In this document: positions 45,358 through 54,261 of the stretch, in pieces
Layout: the number at the start of each line of letters is the position of its first letter
Position numbering within the stretch: position 1 is the first letter of the stretch
NCBI GenBank assembly: GCA_018223185.1
Contig: JAAEYW010000030.1
Span: 1 to 61,611 of the forward strand
Direction of reading: 5' to 3'
DNA from: Oceanospirillales bacterium
GTDB lineage: Bacteria > Pseudomonadota > Gammaproteobacteria > Pseudomonadales > Balneatricaceae
DNA: 61,611 nucleotides
Translations under genes and position numbers: made by a program
Notes under the pieces: generated by a model
What the model saw: the letters and a program-made list of their open reading frames with translations, nothing else
Told to the model about the DNA's origin: nothing
Database searches by the model: none

Positions 45358-45575
45358 TTTTGTACACATAACTACCCACAGAAAAAACCTCAGCCGCACT
45401 GCAATACCGCCGGTTCAAGCTCGCTTAAACAGCGGTCTGAATCAAGCAACCGCCGGTTGCCTTGGGCACAAAACTAAATCCGCTATTTCATATACTAAAA
45501 TCAGCAATCCCAAAAACCTGACTTTTGAGTTGACTTTTTTGTATACAATTATAGTATGAATATATACACAATATT
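45358..45575. promoter_or_regulatory. purine regulator operators between gntR and the permease gene
   Basis: TTTGTACACA (about 45358-45367), the perfect palindrome TTGTATACAA (45539-45548) and TATATACACAATA (about 45561-45573) recur in this 431-base divergent gap. They match the sites upstream of xdhA. The permease gene starts about 140 bases after the palindrome. Confidence 0.6.
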
Positions 45576-45689
45576 ATTCAGGACACACTATTTCCAGGGA
45601 ATGAAACACAACAACCCGGTTGCCAGACAATCCGCTGACGGCCTCAATAAAAATAAAATGGGTGACACCCCAGATCAGGAGTTAGAGTT

Positions 45690-47138
45690 GTGGAAAACAT
45701 ACAACTAGATCAAGCCACGATGAATGCTTCATCGTCCTCTAAAAACCGCACGTTTCTGGACCGTTTCTTCAAACTCAGCGAACATAAAACCAATTTCCGG
45801 ACAGAGATGATTGCAGGCCTGACCACCTTCGTCACCATGTCCTACATTATGTTCCTCAACCCCATTATCATGTCGAAAACAGGGATGCCATTTGATGGCC
45901 TGTTTCTGGCAACCTGTATCGGCGCCGCCATCGCCACCATTTTCATGGGGCTCTATGCAAACTGGCCGATCGGTCTGGCACCGGGCATGGGCCTGAACGC
46001 CTTCTTTACCTTTACCGTTGTGCTGGAAATGAACTACAGCTGGCAGATCGCTCTGGGCGCGGTTTTCCTCTCCGGTGTGCTCTTTGTACTGATGAGTGTC
46101 ACCCGCTTAAGAGAGTGGATGCTTGAAAGTATTCCGCTGAGCCTGCGCCTGGCGATGACTGCCGGTGTGGGACTGTTTCTCGGGTTTATCGGTCTGCGTT
46201 TTACCGGTCTGATCGTGCCTAACCCTGACAATGTCGTGGCTCTTGCCGACCTGACTCACTTCGGCTTCGGCAAGTTCGGTCCCGAAGCCCCAGCGCTGGG
46301 GCTGCTTAGCTTCCTGCTGATCTGTATTCTGAGCTATCGCCGGGTGTTCGGTTCGGTCATCATCGGTATCGCCATCACCACCGCGATCGCCTTCCTGATG
46401 TCAGCCCTGTTGCCCCATGAGTTTTTCAGTGTCAGTGTCGACTGGGCACCGGCGTCAGGGTTTATGGCCTGGCCTGAGAACGGCCTGATCGCCGTACCTA
46501 ATTTTGGCGATCTGGCACCGGTCTTTATGCAGCTGGATATTATCGGCGCTTTCGATGTTGCTCTGATTCCGGTGATTATCACCTTCCTGTTCGTGAATAT
46601 TTTTGATACCGCCGGCACCCTGATGGGGGTTGCACAGCGTGCCAATCTGCAGGATGAAAACGGTAAGATCGAAGGGCTGGATAAGTCCCTCAAAGCCGAC
46701 TCGATCTCCTCGGTCATTGGTACTGCGTTTGGCTGCCCTCCGGTCACCTCCTATGTAGAGTCTGCCGCCGGTGTCGCGGCCGGTGGCCGTACCGGTCTTA
46801 CCGCCGTCGTGATCGGCATCATGTTCCTGCTGGGTTTGTTCCTGCTGCCACTGGCGCAGATGCTGCCGGGCTTTGCGGTCGATGGCGCACTGATCTATGT
46901 CGCCATGCTGATGATGGGCTCTCTGGCCAGTATCGACTGGGATGACCTCACTGAGTTTGCTCCCGCACTGATGACCACCATCATGATGCCGCTGACATTC
47001 TCTATCGCCAACGGAATCGCTATTGGCTTTATCACCTACACCTTCATGAAAGTGACTACCGGCAAAGGCGCCAGCATCTCCAACGGAGTGTGGGCGCTGA
47101 CCGCCATCTTCGTTGCTAAGTTTATATTCCTGCCATAA
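45690..47138 (+). CDS. guanine/hypoxanthine permease, AzgA-like (GhxP type)
   Basis: 482 residues, about 13 membrane segments. AzgA-family blocks FVTMSYIMFLNPIIM, GLAPGMGLNAFF and FVNIFDTAGTLMGVAQRA are present. It imports guanine and hypoxanthine by proton symport, the substrates of GuaD and XdhAB. A GTG start with GGAG 8 bases upstream is used. Confidence 0.92.
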   Translation: MENIQLDQATMNASSSSKNRTFLDRFFKLSEHKTNFRTEMIAGLTTFVTMSYIMFLNPIIMSKTGMPFDGLFLATCIGAAIATIFMGLYANWPIGLAPGMGLNAFFTFTVVLEMNYSWQIALGAVFLSGVLFVLMSVTRLREWMLESIPLSLRLAMTAGVGLFLGFIGLRFTGLIVPNPDNVVALADLTHFGFGKFGPEAPALGLLSFLLICILSYRRVFGSVIIGIAITTAIAFLMSALLPHEFFSVSVDWAPASGFMAWPENGLIAVPNFGDLAPVFMQLDIIGAFDVALIPVIITFLFVNIFDTAGTLMGVAQRANLQDENGKIEGLDKSLKADSISSVIGTAFGCPPVTSYVESAAGVAAGGRTGLTAVVIGIMFLLGLFLLPLAQMLPGFAVDGALIYVAMLMMGSLASIDWDDLTEFAPALMTTIMMPLTFSIANGIAIGFITYTFMKVTTGKGASISNGVWALTAIFVAKFIFLP

Positions 47139-47159
47139 AGTTGGCGCAACCCTGAATCA

Positions 47160-47185
47160 GCCTTCCCTGCGGGGAGGGCGTTTTT
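47160..47185 (+). terminator. terminator after the guanine/hypoxanthine permease gene
   Basis: GCCTTCCC-TGCG-GGGAGGGC (one G-U pair) followed by G and five T residues. Confidence 0.8.
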
Positions 47186-47212
47186 ATTTGATAAATAACC
47201 TTTGAGAAAAAG

Positions 47213-47827
47213 ATGACCCTGGAAACCTGGCTTCTATACTGTTCTGCCGCCCTGCTGGTGATCCTGATCCCTGGCCCGTTATCGCTGTTAATGGTGAGCA
47301 ACAGCCTGAATTTCGGCATTCGCCGCAGTTATCCTGCGTTTCTGGGTGGCGTCAGTGCGTCCCTGATTCTGCTGATCGCCTCAGCCACAGGGCTGGGTGC
47401 GCTGTTGCTGGCCTCCGAGCAGCTATTTAGCCTGCTACGTTATATCGGTGCGGGCTATCTGATCTGGCTCGGTTATCGTGCCTGGCGGGATGCAGACCAC
47501 AGCCATAACAACAGCCAGCCTGCCGCCAGCAGTGGCCGTGGTGTGATGTTCCAGCGGGCATTTACGCTGGGCATCAGCAACCCCAAAGATATTCTCTTTT
47601 TTGTGGCCTTTCTGCCCCAGTTCATGACTCAGGAAAGCCCGCTGCTGACTCAACTGCTGATTATGTCGATCAGTTGGTGTGTACTCGATCTGATCAGCAA
47701 ACTGGGCTACGGCCTGACCGCAAAAGTGCTGGCCCCGGCACTGAAAAAACAGCGCAATATCCGCCGTTTCAACCGCTTTTGTGGCGGGCTGTTTATCAGC
47801 GCAGGCAGTCTGGTGTTTATCCGCTAG
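47213..47827 (+). CDS. LysE/RhtB-family exporter
   Basis: 204 residues, six membrane helices. IPGPLSLLMVSNSLNFGIRRS near the N-terminus and GISNPKDILFFVAFLPQF are family hallmarks. Such proteins export amino acids or related small solutes. It lies just after a terminator, so is probably transcribed alone; the real substrate is unknown. Confidence 0.88.
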   Translation: MTLETWLLYCSAALLVILIPGPLSLLMVSNSLNFGIRRSYPAFLGGVSASLILLIASATGLGALLLASEQLFSLLRYIGAGYLIWLGYRAWRDADHSHNNSQPAASSGRGVMFQRAFTLGISNPKDILFFVAFLPQFMTQESPLLTQLLIMSISWCVLDLISKLGYGLTAKVLAPALKKQRNIRRFNRFCGGLFISAGSLVFIR

Positions 47828-47843
47828 CCGGAGAGCATGTTTG

Positions 47844-48160
47844 ACCACAGAGAACACAGAGCACGGAGGTTTTAAAAGATAAATCCCTTTCCTTACCGGT
47901 CCTTTCCCTTCCTCTGTCATACCGGGTATCCACGTCAGTCACCAAGCAGAACTTTGCTCTTCTCAGTGAACTCGGTGTCCTCGGTGGTTGCGCGTATAAC
48001 TAAACAGCGGATTCACCACAGAGAGCACGGAGGCTTTAAAAGATAACCCCCTTTCCTTTCCGCTCCCCTCCACTGTCATACCCGGCGCCCACGTCAGTCA
48101 CCAAGCAGAGCTTTGCTCTTCTCAGTGTGCTCTGTGACCTCTGTGGTTAGCGCGTATAAC
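47844..48160. repeat. two tandem copies of a roughly 160-base repeat
   Basis: Unit 1 (47844 to about 48000) and unit 2 (48015-48160) each begin ACCACAGAG-A/G-RCACRGAG and end in CTCTGTG/CTCGGTG-type sequence plus GGTTGCGCGTATAAC or GGTTAGCGCGTATAAC. Both carry the inner block CACGTCAGTCACCAAGCAGA. The ends of each unit are inverted repeats, so each could fold into a long hairpin. No coding frame is conserved. Confidence 0.75.
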
Positions 48161-48267
48161 CGCCGACAAGGGCGTTTTAGAATAAACCACGTCGGAACCG
48201 GACAACCCCGGATATCCAACTTCACTACAATGGCTGCTCTTTATTCATCAACACGTTTGGAGCTGAC

Positions 48268-48612
48268 ATGTCCGATTTCATCACAGTAATGCGCGAAACC
48301 TGCCCCACGCCAGTCGTTGACGCCACTAAGTGGACACGCATCGGTGGTGACCCGCACACCGTAAACCTCAACGCCTATCTTTCTGAAGATGGCAGCAAAA
48401 TCATGGGAACCTGGATCTGCACACCCGGCAAGTTTGAAGTGAATTACGATAAATGGGAGTTCTGTCACTTCCTGGAAGGCTACTGCATCATCACGCCTGA
48501 AGGCGAAGAGCCTGTACACCTGAAAGGTGGCGATGTCTTTGTTATCGAACCCGGCATGAAAGGCACCTGGGAAGTAGTAGAGACCGTGCGCAAATATTTC
48601 GTTTTCGCCTGA
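48268..48612 (+). CDS. small cupin-domain protein (EutQ/DUF861 type)
   Basis: 114 residues, one beta-barrel: WEFCHFLEGYCIITPEGEEPVHLKGGDVFVIEPGMKGTWEV covers the two cupin motifs. These proteins bind a metal or small ligand; relatives include ureidoglycine aminohydrolase-like cupins, but the sequence is too short to assign that. It stands alone among repeats. Confidence 0.85.
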   Translation: MSDFITVMRETCPTPVVDATKWTRIGGDPHTVNLNAYLSEDGSKIMGTWICTPGKFEVNYDKWEFCHFLEGYCIITPEGEEPVHLKGGDVFVIEPGMKGTWEVVETVRKYFVFA

Positions 48613-48719
48613 TTCAGGCCGGCATGTTGGGCTGTCCGGACGAAGCTCAACATGTATCACATCATTATCCCGTCCCGAAAATTCTCAGCAACAGATCTCC
48701 CTGACTACACTTGCGCTCT

Positions 48720-48955
48720 ACTCTCCGTCCTCGGCGGTTAGAGGGGGATAGCTTGTATAAATGAAGAGAAGTTTCACCACAGAGAACACCGAGGGCGTGT
48801 GGAATAAACACTATTCTCCAGACCTGTCACCGCAGCTGAATCCGAATCAACTCCGCATTGAATTGAATTGAATTGAAAGCTTTTAAAGACCGTTGCGCTT
48901 CTCTGTGAACTCAGTGTTCTCTGTGGTTAGCTCGTATAAATGAAGAGCAGTTTCA
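48720..48955. repeat. further copies of the ACCACAGAG repeat
   Basis: A right end (CTCCGTCCTCGGCGGTT, about 48722-48738) is followed by CTTGTATAAATGAAGAG and a left end ACCACAGAGAACACCGAG (48776-48793). Another right end (CTCTGTGAACTCAGTGTTC, 48901-48919) is followed by CTCGTATAAATGAAGAGCAG (about 48931-48950) and then TTTCACCACC. A GAATT run lies at about 48856-48875. The stretch 48613-49102 holds no gene that I can support. Confidence 0.7.
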
Positions 48956-49102
48956 CCACCGGTGAGAGCCTGAGAAAAGCGAATCAATACTCCTTCCCAG
49001 CTCTTTATATAGCCCCTGCGAAAGTAAAGTAACGTAAAGTGAATTGAACATACCCCCGTTCAAACGTTATAAGTTTGTGGCTGTCAAAAAAAGGAGAATT
49101 TC

Positions 49103-49306
49103 ATGAACAGATATATTGCTTCATTTCTTGCCGCCAGCGCGCTGGCCTTCACCGGTACAACCGCGATGGCGCAGGACGCTGAGCGTTCAGAAAATCTGAC
49201 CGAAGAACACCGGACACCATCAGAATCTACAACCGGATATTCCGCTATTTCAGGCAGCGAACTCTCTTCATATACAGGCTTAAAGGATAAGCAGGCCGAA
49301 GGGTAA
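49103..49306 (+). CDS. small secreted protein of unknown function
   Basis: 67 residues. A clear signal peptide (MNRYIASFLAASALAFTGTTAMA, cleavage after residue 23) leaves a 44-residue acidic, Ser/Thr-rich mature chain. AAGGAG sits 6 bases before the ATG. Not a family I recognise. Confidence 0.75.
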   Translation: MNRYIASFLAASALAFTGTTAMAQDAERSENLTEEHRTPSESTTGYSAISGSELSSYTGLKDKQAEG

Positions 49307-49360
49307 TTCAGCTTACCCTTCTTACATACGCTATTCAGGCCTGCGTCGTTCTGCTGCCCA

Positions 49361-49549
49361 TCAGGTGCAGCTGAGTAGCTTGGTATTCCTGGCGTTAAAC
49401 TCACCATCAGTCATAGCGCCTACATCGCGTTCCAGAGCTAACGCCCCACGCGACTCCAGACTACTGTTAATGTCAGCAGGCCCTGCGGTATTGTTCACAA
49501 CGGTGTTGAGCGACTGAACAGCAGCTATGTTCCAGAAACCGGTACACAA
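49361..49549 (-). pseudogene. possible remnant with a SHOCT-like C-terminal helix pair
   Basis: The frame ends ALALERDVGAMTDGEFNARN plus TKLL, which resembles the short C-terminal (SHOCT) domain pattern with Gly, LTDEEF and KLL. The only start is TTG without a ribosome site, and the upstream part shows no domain. A decayed gene is likelier than an active one. Confidence 0.3.
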
Positions 49550-49600
49550 GATCGTTATACCACTGAGAGCTCTTTTCTGACCTTTCTACTGCCACGCTTA

Positions 49601-50833
49601 TTATGGAACGGCCAACACGGCACAATTGCAAAGATCATCACTTTCAAAAGCAGTCATATCGCCAGCGGCCAGGCCAGGAACGGGAAATACACGAACGGTT
49701 AGTGGCTTGTTCAAACGGTAGGCCATGGTGCCGGTGTCTCTCATAAGTGCTGCAATCTTATCAGCAGGGGTGTTGCCCGGGATAGGAACGGTATCCAGCC
49801 CAATGCCGCACACAGCGCTATAGGTTAACAACGAACGGATATCAAAATGTGCATCGATACTGCCCTGCGCAAGGCCGGTATCTTCTGTCAGAGCCAGCAT
49901 CAGGCCGGAAAAACCGACAAGATCGACACCTTCAATCGACTTGAATACCCGGGTCAATAACGCTGACGCCTCAACAGTGCCCGCTGCGCCAAAATATTCC
50001 ACCCCCATCTGCTCATAGACTGCCACCATGCTCGCACAATTTTTAGACGGTGCGGCGGAGCTGTCAAAGCCAGCAAAAGCAAACGGCATATCGAATTCAG
50101 CACGACTGATGATATTTTGAATAGTGGTTATATGGTGCTGTAGTGCGTTATGCATAACCTGATAATACCCTTTACACAGGTCATTATGGTTGTCAGCCTC
50201 GGTTGTCTGGTTATACGTCTGCAGTACATCAACCAACAGATCTGGTGTTTCAAGGCCGATGACAAACCGGTCTCCTGATTCGTTGCGATGATAGCTTGCA
50301 GGAAAATAGGGAATCAGCGGATCGCAGTTAAAATTAACGGTGAAATTAAAATTCCCCTCACCCCGCGGGGTAATACAGCTAATCCTTTCAACCGCCGTGA
50401 CAGCATGCTGAATTAATTCATTATCAAGAAAGCCATATTCATCAAGACCGACATTGACACAGACGTTACACAGATCGCCAAACTCTTGAATTAACTCGGG
50501 TAACAGCACTATCTCATGTTGAGTTTTAGCCTCCCCTATCGCAAACCGAATGCGCATCCCGGACAGATCAGCAGCGTTCAACAGCTCACTTAAAAATGCC
50601 AGATCGGCTCTTGCACTCTCGAGACTGGCGGTATTCAGATATTCACCGAAAGGGTTTGTCACAATTCGAACAGACTGAACAACATAGCCATTATCGCTAA
50701 GTTCATTTGATAAACGCAGACAAAACCGGGAGGCTTTATCGATCTCTTTTTTCCAACTGTCTTTGTCACTCGCCAAAGACAAAAAAGTGGTTATCGTTCT
50801 GACTTTACAAATATCTTTATTTTTATAGCTCAA
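49601..50833 (-). CDS. DUF711 (UPF0210) family protein
   Basis: 410 residues. VRTITTFLSLAS at the N-terminus and the C-terminal LTYSAVCGIGLDTVPIPGNT with RLNKPLTVRVFPVPGLAAGDMT are the hallmarks of UPF0210/DUF711, a widespread cytoplasmic family with no settled reaction. It lies in a single-gene transcript. The 5' flank (50834-50935) is made of short tandem repeats of TCAACTGTCTGTC and GCTGTAGCTCA. Confidence 0.88.
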   Translation of the reverse strand: MSYKNKDICKVRTITTFLSLASDKDSWKKEIDKASRFCLRLSNELSDNGYVVQSVRIVTNPFGEYLNTASLESARADLAFLSELLNAADLSGMRIRFAIGEAKTQHEIVLLPELIQEFGDLCNVCVNVGLDEYGFLDNELIQHAVTAVERISCITPRGEGNFNFTVNFNCDPLIPYFPASYHRNESGDRFVIGLETPDLLVDVLQTYNQTTEADNHNDLCKGYYQVMHNALQHHITTIQNIISRAEFDMPFAFAGFDSSAAPSKNCASMVAVYEQMGVEYFGAAGTVEASALLTRVFKSIEGVDLVGFSGLMLALTEDTGLAQGSIDAHFDIRSLLTYSAVCGIGLDTVPIPGNTPADKIAALMRDTGTMAYRLNKPLTVRVFPVPGLAAGDMTAFESDDLCNCAVLAVP

Positions 50834-51069
50834 CTGTCTGTCTCAACTATCGGTCTCAACTGTCTGTCTCAGCGCTGTAGCTCAATGCTGTAGCTCAGCG
50901 CGGCCATTCGGTCTGAGGTGTTGATTTAATCAAGGGTGCACCGGCAAAAGATGGCACGTAAGCTTTTACGATGCAATCCTTTATCGGCTGTCGCGGTTTA
51001 CCACAGAAACTGCTTTATGACGGGAACAGAGAGCACCGGGGATTGTGATCAAAACAGCATTACAGCATC

Positions 51070-51456
51070 TTACACCTTTACTTTGTACTTCAGATCATTG
51101 GCTTCATCGCCGGTTATCCCCCTGAAGCCCCACTGATAAGGTGCCTGCTCCTTAATCGTAATCTCAATATCTACAGGAGAGATAGAAAGCTGACTCTCGA
51201 TCGCATGAAACAGCGCCTTGATAAGCGCCTTGTGCGTTTCCGGTTTACGACCTGCCATCATGTTAATCTCAATCACCGTATATGCGTCGGATCGACCACC
51301 CGGATAATAAAAGTCCTCTTTATCCAAAGGCACAAAGCGGTGTGCGCGCTTATCTTCAGGCATACCCAACACCGATTGCATGCAACCATGAATTACATCG
51401 GATAGCTGAGCTTTAAGCGGGTTTAATTTCTCTTTAATTCCATAGACTATGATCAT
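51070..51456 (-). CDS. tautomerase-superfamily protein without Pro1
   Basis: 128 residues, two beta-alpha-beta repeats. VYGIKEKLNPLKAQLSDVIHGCMQS, DKRAHRFVPLDKEDFYYPGGRSDAYTVIEINM and APYQWGFRGITGDEA match a 4-OT-like family. The chain begins MIIVYG, so there is no N-terminal proline and classical catalysis is doubtful. The ATG is preceded by GGAAG. Function unknown. Confidence 0.8.
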   Translation of the reverse strand: MIIVYGIKEKLNPLKAQLSDVIHGCMQSVLGMPEDKRAHRFVPLDKEDFYYPGGRSDAYTVIEINMMAGRKPETHKALIKALFHAIESQLSISPVDIEITIKEQAPYQWGFRGITGDEANDLKYKVKV

Positions 51457-51538
51457 GATTCTTCCTTAATTATGATTATCCTAGAGTACGCCGTGTCCTC
51501 GGCGTCTCCTGTTGTGCATCTGCTCTTTACAGTACTGT

Positions 51539-52261
51539 CTATGCCTTCACACACACATACACAGAGTTTGTCGACTCACCGCCCTGAAAGGGGTTATAGA
51601 ATGAGACCACATGAGAATCAACGCTCTGAAAAACTGTTTTCAGCAACGCCTCAAAGGGTGCTTCCGGCAGGTTTTGCGACCACATGGCAAACACGCCGCC
51701 GGGTTTAAGCTGCTGCGCCATCAGCGCCAGATTATCTGTGGTATAAAAGCTGGCGTTGGCTGAGTTAAGGAACTCGGTTGGCGAATGATCGATATCCAAC
51801 AGAATGGCATCAAACAGCTTACCAGCGCTGTCCGGGTCAAAGCCCTGGTCAGGATCGGTCGCCAGGTCAAAGAAACTGCCCAACACATAACGATTGCGTT
51901 GGTCGGCGTTGAGTATTTTGCCCAGCGGAACCTGTTCATTCCGGTGCCAGCCGATCACGGTCTCAATCGCATCCACCACCAGCAGCTCAGAGATCCGCTC
52001 ATCTTTTAACGCCGCCACGGCGGTATATCCCAGCCCCAGCCCACCGACCACAACACTGAGAGTATCGCCCTGCACTGCTGCCAGCCCCAGCGTCGATAAC
52101 GCCTCTTCCGCCTCGACAAACATACTCGACATCAGAAACTCGTCGCCCAGCTTCACCTCATAGATATCGCGGTCACCAAACGCAGGCATCCGCCGTTTGC
52201 GCAGCGAGATCTGACCCAGAGGGGAATGTTGGCTATCAATCTCTTCGAATAATGGAGGCAT
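51539..52261 (-). CDS. spermidine synthase-like Rossmann protein
   Basis: 240 residues. The SAM-binding-type Rossmann core reads LSVVVGGLGLGYTAVAAL, LLVVDAIETVIGWH and FDAILLDIDHSP, as in spermidine synthases and related methyltransferase-fold proteins. The N-terminal polyamine-synthase beta-domain is short. Acceptor and product are not readable; a role in polyamine biology is possible given the genes at 53-58.6 kb. Confidence 0.8.
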   Translation of the reverse strand: MPPLFEEIDSQHSPLGQISLRKRRMPAFGDRDIYEVKLGDEFLMSSMFVEAEEALSTLGLAAVQGDTLSVVVGGLGLGYTAVAALKDERISELLVVDAIETVIGWHRNEQVPLGKILNADQRNRYVLGSFFDLATDPDQGFDPDSAGKLFDAILLDIDHSPTEFLNSANASFYTTDNLALMAQQLKPGGVFAMWSQNLPEAPFEALLKTVFQSVDSHVVSFYNPFQGGESTNSVYVCVKA

Positions 52262-52477
52262 GGCGGGTCTGTCCTAAGGTGATATGGGGGAGAACATCAT
52301 ACTTGCTTAGCCATTTTTTGGAAAACACTGGCCGTTTTCTCAGAGTTGCTGTAGTGAGTCTTTGAGGGTCAAGAGCAGTTTTACCACAGAGGACACAGAG
52401 GTAAGATAAACGACAACGAATTCAGTCTTTTTTACGCGGTATAAACCGGCACTTTTTCTACCCACTACTTCTACCCA

Positions 52478-52906
52478 CTACTCTTTTTTCAGCAAGCGGT
52501 ACACCCAGGCTGACCGGCCATCCTGCAGCGTCAGCTCTATCCTCTCGTAGCGGACACCCAGCCGCTCATATCGATCCAGCGCTCTGAATTCATCGGCATT
52601 TACCAGAATAACCTGCCCTTTGACAACCGCCCCGGTATCAGCCTGTATATCCAGTTCATCCTTACGAAAACCAGGTAGCTCAGCCAGTTCAACCTCTGCG
52701 CTACGCCCCATCACCAGCCAGCGGACCCAGGGCTTCGTAAGAGTTCCGTAGACAAATACCGAATAGGTCGCGTCGTCTTCTATAACAGGCAGATTCTCAG
52801 GCGGACTATAGAAAAAGGGGCTGGCAAAAATCAGCCACAGATATGCAACCGCCAGGACGGTGAACGCTGACAGGGTCGCCAGGGTATATCGAATCGGTTT
52901 TCTCAT
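52478..52906 (-). CDS. gamma-glutamylcyclotransferase-fold protein with a membrane anchor
   Basis: 142 residues. One N-terminal membrane helix (residues 7-30) is followed by the GGCT/AIG2 barrel: VFVYGTLTKP (glycine loop) and ALDRYERLG with the catalytic-type Glu. The 3' end overlaps a short tandem repeat (CTACCCACTACTT twice). A fragment of a second copy of its 5' end lies at 59682-59747. The ATG at 52906 begins MRKPIRYTLA. Confidence 0.85.
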   Translation of the reverse strand: MRKPIRYTLATLSAFTVLAVAYLWLIFASPFFYSPPENLPVIEDDATYSVFVYGTLTKPWVRWLVMGRSAEVELAELPGFRKDELDIQADTGAVVKGQVILVNADEFRALDRYERLGVRYERIELTLQDGRSAWVYRLLKKE

Positions 52907-52996
52907 AGCGTTTTACGCATGCGCGCCTTTATAAATCACCGGGTCAGGTTTTGTATTTTCATACCTCTGGAAGCAATGTTACGAAAGCCTGACGGG

Positions 52997-53884
52997 CTAA
53001 GCCGACTTAATCGGTTTGCTCATATAGAGTTCAAGAGGGTCTCTGTTGGGTTGCTGTTCAAAGCAGCTTAACGAGCTTAAAAATAGCGAAAAAAGCTCCG
53101 CCTGAGAGTTTATATCGAGTTTGGCGTAAATATTTTTACGATGACGACGCAATGTTTCTATCGAAATATTCAGCTGTTCGGCGCAGGCCTGGGTGCTATA
53201 GCCCTGCAGGGTCAGACCCAGCACATCCTTTTCCCGGCCGGTTAACACTGAGCGCCCAAAGAGATCAAATGCCAGATTGACGCTTTTTTCAAAGCCGGGC
53301 GCAACTTTTAGGTCTTGCTCTTCCTGACGGGAGTTTCTTAATGCGTTCCAGTGATGCAGACAAAGCTCTCTGATCACAGCTTCGATACTGCGAAGGAATT
53401 TCAACTCTTTATCACTGAATTCAGATGAGCTTTTATTGCGCATCAGCGAGACCTGCAGGCAAACATCCTGCCCAGCCTCGATGATATAAACAATTTCGTC
53501 CTCAGTGTCGCATTCAGCGTAATAACTTCGATAATACTCGCTTTGCTGAAAACCTTTAGCGCTCAACTCGGTTATCCGGTACAACCCCGGAGACTCCTTG
53601 TTAATCAGTGCCGCAAGGTAAAACGGATCAAGCTGATAGGAGCCATCAATATAGGAATCAATCTGTGCTGAACGCTCTTCACGGCTAATTTCGAAATAGA
53701 TCGCTTTAGGCGCTTTATTTCGCCGATATATCCACACCTGCGGATAATCGATTTTCACTGCGTTTCGCAGCGTCGCTATCAGACAGGGGAAAAACGTCTC
53801 CTCTCCCAGATTTTTTACCAGGTGAGCTAACTGAGTATTCCAGTGTTCAAAACCGCTGGTTGATGCAAGAGAAAGAGAGCTCAT
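52997..53884 (-). CDS. LuxR-type helix-turn-helix regulator
   Basis: 295 residues. The C-terminal LuxR/GerE domain (about 215-275) reads LTGREKDVLGLTLQGYSTQA then TLRRHRKNIYAKL. The 200-residue N-terminal part is a possible sensor domain of no clear family. It is divergent from the aminotransferase operon and is its likely regulator. Confidence 0.87.
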   Translation of the reverse strand: MSSLSLASTSGFEHWNTQLAHLVKNLGEETFFPCLIATLRNAVKIDYPQVWIYRRNKAPKAIYFEISREERSAQIDSYIDGSYQLDPFYLAALINKESPGLYRITELSAKGFQQSEYYRSYYAECDTEDEIVYIIEAGQDVCLQVSLMRNKSSSEFSDKELKFLRSIEAVIRELCLHHWNALRNSRQEEQDLKVAPGFEKSVNLAFDLFGRSVLTGREKDVLGLTLQGYSTQACAEQLNISIETLRRHRKNIYAKLDINSQAELFSLFLSSLSCFEQQPNRDPLELYMSKPIKSA

Positions 53885-54261
53885 CGGCGCTCTCCGTACA
53901 GATTAAATAGACAACTGGCCACTGGGCATAAACCTGAATTTATCTGGAAAAACGACCTTTGAAGCTACGGTATGTCCCAGCCAAAGTCAAATGTCTGGCG
54001 GGGCTTTCAGCCTGCTCAGGCGCAAACGGACTGAGGCCTTTCCCAGAGTAATTAAGCCATGTCAGCTTAGCTTAAGCACTGCAGATTGATCCATTCAACG
54101 ATGCCAGATATACGCTATGCGGGTAGCGGTAACCGCGCATGTCAGCATTGATTGTATGTAACCAAGGTTGGGTATATAGAACCCTTCGCCCTGTCGCTAC
54201 ACTGAAATTCAAATCAGATCGCAGATAATTTTTTCACTGCGGAGATTTCCAGGGTGATGTT
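53885..54261. promoter_or_regulatory. divergent control region of the polyamine-type cluster
   Basis: 377 bases between the LuxR regulator and the aminotransferase. No gene is visible. It should hold both promoters, but no operator stands out clearly. Confidence 0.4.

Noticed and set aside
47844-48955. CRISPR array
   Set aside because: Repeats are long, imperfect and palindromic, without regular unique spacers, and no cas gene is present.
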